Origin: CALCKU01 sp964607445
GTDB lineage: Bacteria; Pseudomonadota; Alphaproteobacteria; Caulobacterales; Maricaulaceae
Length of the DNA: 64,000 bases
Direction: 5' to 3'
Assembly: GCA_964607445.1 (NCBI GenBank)
Contig: CAZSKN010000004.1
Location: 1-64,000 of the forward strand
Part shown: positions 58,862-64,000 of the stretch, in pieces
How the letters are laid out: each line of letters opens with the position of its first letter
Position numbering within the stretch: the stretch's first letter is position 1
The notes under the pieces: model-generated
The model's input: only the letters and a program-made list of their open reading frames with translations
Told to the model about the DNA's origin: nothing
The model's database searches: none
Program-made: the position numbers and the translations under genes

Positions 58862-59728
58862 TTATTGTGTAACCACGACGGGTGCCGTTACAACACCCGG
58901 AGCTGACTGACCCCTTGCAATACGGACAGCGCGACGTGCCTCCAAGGCCTTCGTAATGGGCAAATCCACCCATGACTTGCTATCGCTATCATAGCGCAAA
59001 TTTTCGCGATCATCAGCACTCAAATAGGCCAAGGATAAACGTCCGTACCGCAAATAAACGCCGTCAAAAATCTCATTTGAAATCGACGCAGCTCCGCGGG
59101 CCATAGCCTCGTCATCAGACCGGCTAATCACCTCTGAATCAACAAGCGCCTCAACCGCGGTTTCGATTTTATCTTTCAACTCGTCATCCATCGCACACGC
59201 AGAGGAGTTCAAATCAGCCAAACAGGCTTCGCGTCGCTTACCGGCTACATTAGGGCTGTCACCATCATACGCCTCAAGCGACTGACCATAACCGACTTCA
59301 ATATCATATATACTGAGCAATTTACGCATTTTATCAACGGGTGTGGCCTCAGCGTCCGCGACGGTTTCCTTAACCGAGTCCAACCGGCTAAATCTCTCGC
59401 CGGCCTTAAACGGAATATCTGTATTGATTTCGTTTTCAATCGCGACTGTCATTTTATCAATCATCGGATTGATCGTCTTATTGGTCTGCTCAACCTGCTC
59501 TATTTGCGATTGTAAATTCCGCATCCGCTGTTCTTGGGTCTGTAAATATACATTTTGGTGATCAAGGCTCACCTTCATATTTGCAATTTCCTGCAAAATA
59601 GACGCATAGCTTTCAATTCTGGCCTCATCAGCTGATTGCGCCAGCGCAGGCCCAAAAGAAACAGATACGATTCCACCTAAAATGGCCATAGATCGCAATA
59701 TATTTCGTGAGGTTCTCTTAATAACCAC
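58862..59728 (-). CDS. Periplasmic DUF3450 coiled-coil protein (first)
   Basis: A 288-residue exported protein. The signal peptide is cut after PALA at residue 30. The coiled coil is at about 36-105 (LQTQEQRMRNLQSQIEQVEQTNKTI). The DUF3450 core is YLRYGRLSLAYLSADDRENLRYDSDSKSW. Compared with its neighbour it has an insertion of about 45 residues with two cysteines (REACLADLNSSACAMD). The start is GTG 59728 with GGAGG upstream. First gene of the TonB module; the promoter must lie in the 170 bases before tRNA-Gln. Confidence 0.88.
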   Translation of the reverse strand: MVIKRTSRNILRSMAILGGIVSVSFGPALAQSADEARIESYASILQEIANMKVSLDHQNVYLQTQEQRMRNLQSQIEQVEQTNKTINPMIDKMTVAIENEINTDIPFKAGERFSRLDSVKETVADAEATPVDKMRKLLSIYDIEVGYGQSLEAYDGDSPNVAGKRREACLADLNSSACAMDDELKDKIETAVEALVDSEVISRSDDEAMARGAASISNEIFDGVYLRYGRLSLAYLSADDRENLRYDSDSKSWVDLPITKALEARRAVRIARGQSAPGVVTAPVVVTQ

Positions 59729-59885
59729 TCACATCCTCCAAAAATTAGCACGCTCAAGGCGCGCTTTGTTTTTAATTAGTCCAAGACCTACACGGGTCTC
59801 AGGCGTTAATCAATCATTAGGATATGGTGAATCACATTTTTTTCCGTTTTTTATGTATAATTTTGTAAAAAATAGGGAATTATGC

Positions 59886-59983
59886 AGTCGACTGTGAATG
59901 GTTGGGGCGGCTGGATTCGAACCAACGATCACGGGATCAAAACCCGATGCCTTACCGCTTGGCTACGCCCCAATAGTCGACTG
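59886..59983. repeat. Complementary 9-base repeats flanking tRNA-Gln
   Basis: AGTCGACTG occurs at 59886-59894 and again at 59975-59983, just outside the tRNA on each side. Because the core is palindromic, the two copies can pair in the precursor RNA (leader CAGTCGACT with trailer AGTCGACTG, 9 bp), extending the acceptor stem across unpaired AT and TTCAC junctions. Confidence 0.6.
59899..59972 (-). tRNA. tRNA-Gln (anticodon UUG)
   Basis: Read on the minus strand, 74 bases including encoded CCA. Acceptor TGGGGCG/CGCCCCA (7 bp), D arm GCC...GGC, anticodon stem CGGG/CCCG with loop TTTTGAT giving anticodon TTG, and T arm GTTGG-TTCGAAT-CCAGC. Discriminator A, then CCA. Position 27-43 is a T-T mismatch at the base of the anticodon stem. 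The overall fit to bacterial tRNA-Gln is good. Confidence 0.95.
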
Positions 59984-60228
59984 ACGCGCAGAATAGCGCG
60001 GTGTTTATAGCGTCTGCCTTGCAAATGCAACGGCTAAATCATGTCAATTCTCAACCTATGAAGTCAGGCTCGCGATTAAACACCAAAGAGCACTCTTAAT
60101 TTGTCAAATTTTAAACTTTTACAGTAAATTAAAGGCTCTCTTAGTGTATCACATATCGTTTATCAGAAAATGACTTTTCAAAACCCGAAAATCATGTGTA
60201 GAAACAGATACAGCTTTTAAGGACTATA

Positions 60229-62004
60229 ATGCGTCAATTTTTCATAACCGTTTTCGGCACTATTCTCGGACTATTTATCTTTTTCATTTTAATGGTTTTT
60301 CTTCTTGCCATGCTGGGGGCTGCGCTAGGCTCTGCAGCCAGCACGGGTAAAAATACCAAAAGCGGTGATGTAATATTGACATTAGACCTCCGAGAGCCTT
60401 TGCGAGATCACAGCGCAGGAGAAAGCCTCTTTGGTTTTCCGACCAGTTCTGTTGTCGATATTGCCCGCAGTCTAGACCGTGCAAAATCGGACGGGCAGGT
60501 CAAAGGCCTGTTTATTCGCGCCAATGAATTTAGCATGGTCCCCGCCTCTGCCGAAGAAATACGTCTCGCGATTCTGGATTTTCAGCAAAGTGGCAAACCC
60601 GTCATAACCCACAGCCAGGGCTTTGAAGGCACCTCCATCATGCCTTATATGGCGGTGTCCGCCTCTGATGAAATCTGGCAACAGGACACATCTAATTTTT
60701 CTATCGCGGGTATACGCTCTGAAATGGGATTTTACGGCGGAGTTTTTGAAAAATATGATGTCAAAGCGCAATTCGAACAATTCCATGAATATAAAAATGC
60801 CGCTAATATATATAAAGAGAGCGGCCTAACCGCCCCCCACCGCGAAGCCACAACGTCTTATTTAACCTCATTATATGACACAGCGCTTGCCCATATAGCT
60901 AAAGATCGGGGGCTAGAGGTTAAAACAGTCACCAGACTGCTTAAAGCTGCACCTCATTCTGCTGAAACCGCCCAAGACGAAGGCCTGATTGACAAGCTTG
61001 GCCATTTACATGCCGCCAAAGCCTATATTCAGAAAAAAGCGGGTGGAGAGAAAGTGAAATTTCGCCCAATCAAAGATTACGCTCCCACAGGGTATTCTAC
61101 CGGCCCCGCCATCGCCTTTATCGGTGGGCAAGGCACGGTCGTAACAGGCGGCTCGCAAGACGGCAGCAATCCCTTTTCCAATTCACTCACAATGGGCTCG
61201 GATACAATTTCAACGGCAATTGACAAGGCGGTCAAAGACAAAAAGGTCAAAGCCATTGTCTTTCGCGTGAGCACGCCGGGCGGCTCGCCGTCTGCATCTG
61301 ACCAAATTCACGACGCTATTGCCCGCTCTAAAGAGGCAGGGAAACCGGTCGTCATCAGCATGGGCCAATATGCAGCGTCTGGTGGTTATTATGTGGCGGC
61401 CAATGCCGATAAAATTGTCGCCCTTCCGACAACAATTACCGGCTCTATCGGTGTGCTAGGCGGGAAAATTGCCCTTCGCGATACATTTGCCAAGATCGGG
61501 TATAATATTGAAGATATTAATATTGGCGGCGACTATGTCAGTGCCTATTCCGGCAATGAACCTTTCACGCAAAACCAGCAAGCCGCCTTTAGAGCGCAGC
61601 TTGCCAATATATATGACGATTTCACACAGCGCGTCGCAGAAGGTCGCAATATACCGCTCACAAAGGTACAAGAAATCGCCAAAGGCCGGGTCTGGACAGG
61701 CGCACAAGGCAAACCCCTTGGCCTTGTCGATGAATTCGGCGGCTTTATGAAAGCCGTAGACATGGCCAAATCCCTCGCGGAGATCGATAAAGATACCAAA
61801 GTCTATATAAAACGCTTCCCGCGCCCGAAAACACCACAACAACAATTAGAAGCCCTGTTGGGTAATTCCGCGCAAGTATCCCGAGATCTGGAAGCCTTGA
61901 GGGAAATAGGTAGCCTACCCGAGATCGAAGCCTTGATACAGGCCCGTAAAGGGGTTGATAGCCGCTCAAACGCGCTATTGGCTGTTTTACCTGATATCGA
62001 GTAA
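60229..62004 (+). CDS. sppA: Signal peptide peptidase SppA, 67-kDa type
   Basis: A 591-residue inner-membrane protease that digests released signal peptides. One N-terminal transmembrane helix (about 6-30) is followed by tandem ClpP/crotonase-like domains. The catalytic Lys is Lys189 in FHEYKNAANIYKESGL and the nucleophile is Ser384 in QYAASGGYYVA, in the two different repeats as in E. coli SppA. STPGGSPSASDQI and TGSIGVLGGK are also typical. The SD is AAGGA six bases before ATG 60229. It is monocistronic; no hairpin terminator was seen right after it. Confidence 0.95.
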   Translation: MRQFFITVFGTILGLFIFFILMVFLLAMLGAALGSAASTGKNTKSGDVILTLDLREPLRDHSAGESLFGFPTSSVVDIARSLDRAKSDGQVKGLFIRANEFSMVPASAEEIRLAILDFQQSGKPVITHSQGFEGTSIMPYMAVSASDEIWQQDTSNFSIAGIRSEMGFYGGVFEKYDVKAQFEQFHEYKNAANIYKESGLTAPHREATTSYLTSLYDTALAHIAKDRGLEVKTVTRLLKAAPHSAETAQDEGLIDKLGHLHAAKAYIQKKAGGEKVKFRPIKDYAPTGYSTGPAIAFIGGQGTVVTGGSQDGSNPFSNSLTMGSDTISTAIDKAVKDKKVKAIVFRVSTPGGSPSASDQIHDAIARSKEAGKPVVISMGQYAASGGYYVAANADKIVALPTTITGSIGVLGGKIALRDTFAKIGYNIEDINIGGDYVSAYSGNEPFTQNQQAAFRAQLANIYDDFTQRVAEGRNIPLTKVQEIAKGRVWTGAQGKPLGLVDEFGGFMKAVDMAKSLAEIDKDTKVYIKRFPRPKTPQQQLEALLGNSAQVSRDLEALREIGSLPEIEALIQARKGVDSRSNALLAVLPDIE

Positions 62005-62170
62005 TTTCGTCGGTGAAGAGATCATAAAGGCGTGAACGATAAGAGTAGTAAAGCCAAGTGAGGTGAATACGCCTATTTGCGCGATGCCGTATAGGCGACG
62101 CTCGACATATGGGTACCAAGCGCTCTCATCGCACATGATGACATTATAAACGGGTCTATAAACCGTTCAG

Positions 62171-62188
62171 TTCCGGACATATCCGGAA
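62171..62188. other. Small palindromic hairpin
   Basis: Perfect 7-bp inverted repeat TTCCGGA-CATA-TCCGGAA about 170 bases after sppA. There is no T-run on either side. It might be a weak transcript-end structure or a protein-binding palindrome; nothing else supports a function. Confidence 0.35.
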
Positions 62189-62455
62189 TGTTAAACTATA
62201 TATGATGTCTTATCAAATAACCTTACAGAGACTTGAGCTAAGAGAATATCTAGGCGGTAAGACTATATCACCAATGACAATAGTAGCAGGTTTAAATTAT
62301 ACGTCGCTCCGCGCCATACCTTATCTTGGGCTAGGGTAGACACGTCTTCGCATATTTTAATATCATAACCCCCTCACTACCTAGGTCAATAATAAGGCCT
62401 AATTCATCACCCTATCCTACAGGTACTGCGGCCCCATTTAAATATTGGGTTTGCA

Positions 62456-62483
62456 AACAAAAACGGCGGCCAAAGGCCGCCGT
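62456..62483 (-). terminator. Intrinsic terminator of the TonB-dependent receptor gene
   Basis: Read on the minus strand: ACGGCGGCC, three-base loop, GGCCGCCGT followed by TTTTGTTT. It starts 24 bases after the receptor stop codon and is correctly oriented for it. Confidence 0.93.
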
Positions 62484-62506
62484 CAAAATACATGATTTAA
62501 TTATTA

Positions 62507-64000
62507 TTATAATTTCAGATTAAAGCCAACAAAGACGTAGCGTCCAGCCGAGTCATATGTACCCGGGAAAGTGTTACCGTTACCCGTAAAGCGGAAATCA
62601 GTGAATGGTGGGTCATTATCAAATACATTGTTAATACCAACATTAAAGCTGACTTTCTCGTGCGCATCCCATGAACCATAAAGATCGAAGAAGTTTTCAT
62701 CTCCGAAGGTTTGGCCAATAGCGTCTGTATTTGTAATATCCAAGCTTTCAACAGACCCGATATAACGCCAATTGAAAGAAGCACTCAGATTATTTTTAGC
62801 CCAACCAATAGACGCATTATGCGCATATTCTGGATTAGGCTCACCTGTAAAGCAAGAGCCGCCAAAGAAGCCGAGACAGTCATCTGTTGATGCACCCGGG
62901 AAGCTTGTTTGCTCTAGTTCTGTATAAATCGTAGATAAGTAATTTAATGAAATATCTCCGAAATCACCAAAACCAAGATCAGAAGTTGAGAAGTTATACC
63001 CCGCTTTCAAATCAAAGCCTTTTGATGAACGTTCCGCGATATTTTGTAAATTCGCACTAATGAAGCCATCAACTTGTAAAGTACCAAGAGCATCACGATT
63101 AATGAAATTACAGAATTGCGGCTGAGAATTGTCAATACATCCATCCAAGATAGAAGATGAAGGAATATTTGTGATAAAATCATCAACTGAGATATCGAAA
63201 TAATCAACAGACAATGTCAAACCCGGCACAAATGATGGCTGTATAACCGCACCGATTGTGAATGTATCAGAACTTTCAGGATTAAGGCCAACATTACCCC
63301 CACCTAATTGTTGTAACTGACCTGCATCTTCTTGAACAAGACCAAATAGTCCGGCGGGAAGACCGGTACGCGCACACTGTTCTGGTGTCGCGGTCAAGTT
63401 TGCACTTCCTACAGCACCCGAACATGGGTCACTATCGCCAAACAGGCTTAGAGATACTGGCGAAAACAATTCAAATACATTTGGCGCACGAACAGCGCGC
63501 TGATATTGAGCGCGGAAGCGAATATCATCTACAGGCGTCCAAGACACACCTGCTGAATAGGCATCACTTGTGAAACCGTCTGATTGATCTCCACCCGGCA
63601 ATCCGTTTTGGAATTCGTAATCAGAAAAACGATATTGGCCTGTTACAGAAAGGTCTTGAAATAAAGGCTGACCCGAAACAAGCGGTACAGCGACTTCCGC
63701 AAATAATTCCGCAACCTGATCAGACGCATCAACAGGGTCAGCGGGTCCGCCAAGACCTGTAGATCCGCCCCGGATCAAAATTGAGTCAGGTTGACTACGA
63801 AGTTTATCCTCACGGTATTCAAAACCGAAAAGAAGAGCTATACCTGAGTCAGCAAATGGAGACTGAAAACCGTCCACATCACCCTGAATCGTACCGCCTA
63901 ATACAACTTGCGTCACTTCACCAGTCAAAATAGTTGGCGTTAGAACAGCCGCCAAGGCAGCAGGGTCAACCGGCCCTGTACCAAACAGGTTTAACGGCAA
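62507..64000 (-). CDS. TonB-dependent outer-membrane receptor, C-terminal 497 residues (cut by window edge)
   Basis: An open frame from the right edge to the stop at 62507, without a true start in the window. It is beta-barrel sequence with alternating patterns, including AGVSWTPVDDIRFRAQYQRAVRAPNVFELFSP, a TonB_dep_Rec signature, and the C-terminal end DSAGRYVFVGFNLKL. Cys pairs in loop regions (DDCLGFFGGSCF, LDGCIDNSQPQFCN) suggest extracellular disulfides, common in receptors of marine and oligotrophic alphaproteobacteria. Plug and TonB box lie outside. The substrate cannot be told. It probably depends on the TonB module 4 kb away, or on another one. Confidence 0.95.
   Translation of the reverse strand: MPLNLFGTGPVDPAALAAVLTPTILTGEVTQVVLGGTIQGDVDGFQSPFADSGIALLFGFEYREDKLRSQPDSILIRGGSTGLGGPADPVDASDQVAELFAEVAVPLVSGQPLFQDLSVTGQYRFSDYEFQNGLPGGDQSDGFTSDAYSAGVSWTPVDDIRFRAQYQRAVRAPNVFELFSPVSLSLFGDSDPCSGAVGSANLTATPEQCARTGLPAGLFGLVQEDAGQLQQLGGGNVGLNPESSDTFTIGAVIQPSFVPGLTLSVDYFDISVDDFITNIPSSSILDGCIDNSQPQFCNFINRDALGTLQVDGFISANLQNIAERSSKGFDLKAGYNFSTSDLGFGDFGDISLNYLSTIYTELEQTSFPGASTDDCLGFFGGSCFTGEPNPEYAHNASIGWAKNNLSASFNWRYIGSVESLDITNTDAIGQTFGDENFFDLYGSWDAHEKVSFNVGINNVFDNDPPFTDFRFTGNGNTFPGTYDSAGRYVFVGFNLKL

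Larger units (their letters stand above)
62005..62506. other. Intergenic region between convergent sppA and TonB-dependent receptor
   Basis: About 500 bases with no credible gene on either strand. It holds a palindromic hairpin (62171-62188) and, at its right end, the terminator of the receptor gene. Otherwise it is AT-rich and I see nothing in it. Confidence 0.6.

Noticed and set aside
59886..59983. Phage or island attachment site at tRNA-Gln
   Set aside because: The flanking repeats enclose only the tRNA itself, and no integrase or island genes lie nearby.
1..64000. CRISPR array or insertion sequence
   Set aside because: No regularly spaced direct repeats of CRISPR type, no cas genes and no transposase were seen; the protein-level repeats at 1-1401 and 8535-9623 are coding.

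Overview
The window looks like chromosome of a marine, moderate-GC (mid-40s %) alphaproteobacterium from the Caulobacterales/Maricaulales (Hyphomonadaceae-like) branch. This is inferred from a complete Rhodobacter-type gene transfer agent (GTA) cluster, a split GafY/GafZ-type GTA activator pair, a DivJ/PleC-type kinase, a MucR regulator, a CIRCE-controlled groESL operon, DUF1491, DUF2336 and DUF6456 proteins, and large TonB-dependent outer-membrane machinery. No rRNA, CRISPR array or insertion sequence was seen. One tRNA gene (Gln, UUG) is present.

Layout. 1-1401 (-): start of a large BapA-type adhesin with Ig-like repeats, cut by the left edge. 2077-6023 (+): glyceraldehyde-3-phosphate dehydrogenase and a divergent PEP-carboxylase-family protein. 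6024-8307 (+): an inverted-repeat element, a heat-shock promoter, CIRCE and groES-groEL. 8535-9623 (-): a small, almost pure RTX protein. 9791-16921 (-): envelope-stress-type modules, namely an HtrA/DegP protease with an OmpR/EnvZ-type pair, a DUF938 methyltransferase-like protein, and a second two-component pair with a PepSY protein. 17009-17959 (-): a CbpA-like J-protein.

18043-33103 (-): the GTA. All recognised structural genes are present in RcGTA order (g1 to g15), mostly overlapping or abutting. Two extra genes (TPR-like and DUF2726 nuclease-like) sit between terminase and portal, and g15 is interrupted by one in-frame TAA. 33274-37765: an orphan BcsB-like protein and a DivJ-like kinase. 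37979-39513: sufE, then gafZ and gafY, the likely direct activators of the GTA. 39645-48797 (-): a PAS protein, then a nine-gene Mrp-type cation/proton antiporter operon (E-F-G-DUF4040-B-C-D-D-small membrane protein-D is its order, ten genes counting the small protein) that ends in a translationally coupled mucR. 48945-52504: DUF2336 protein and protease II (ptrB).

52840-59728 (-): a TonB energising module: two DUF3450 coiled-coil proteins, a TtpC-like and a classical ExbB/TolQ protein, two ExbD, TonB and a TPR protein. Then tRNA-Gln, sppA (+), and the C-terminal barrel of a TonB-dependent receptor (-) cut by the right edge.

The most notable points are the nonsense codon in an otherwise intact GTA, the GafYZ pair about 6 kb from its probable target, foreign-looking genes inside the GTA operon, a PEP carboxylase homologue lacking several catalytic positions, an inverted-repeat element at the groESL promoter, and a possible structured RNA near 52.6-52.74 kb.
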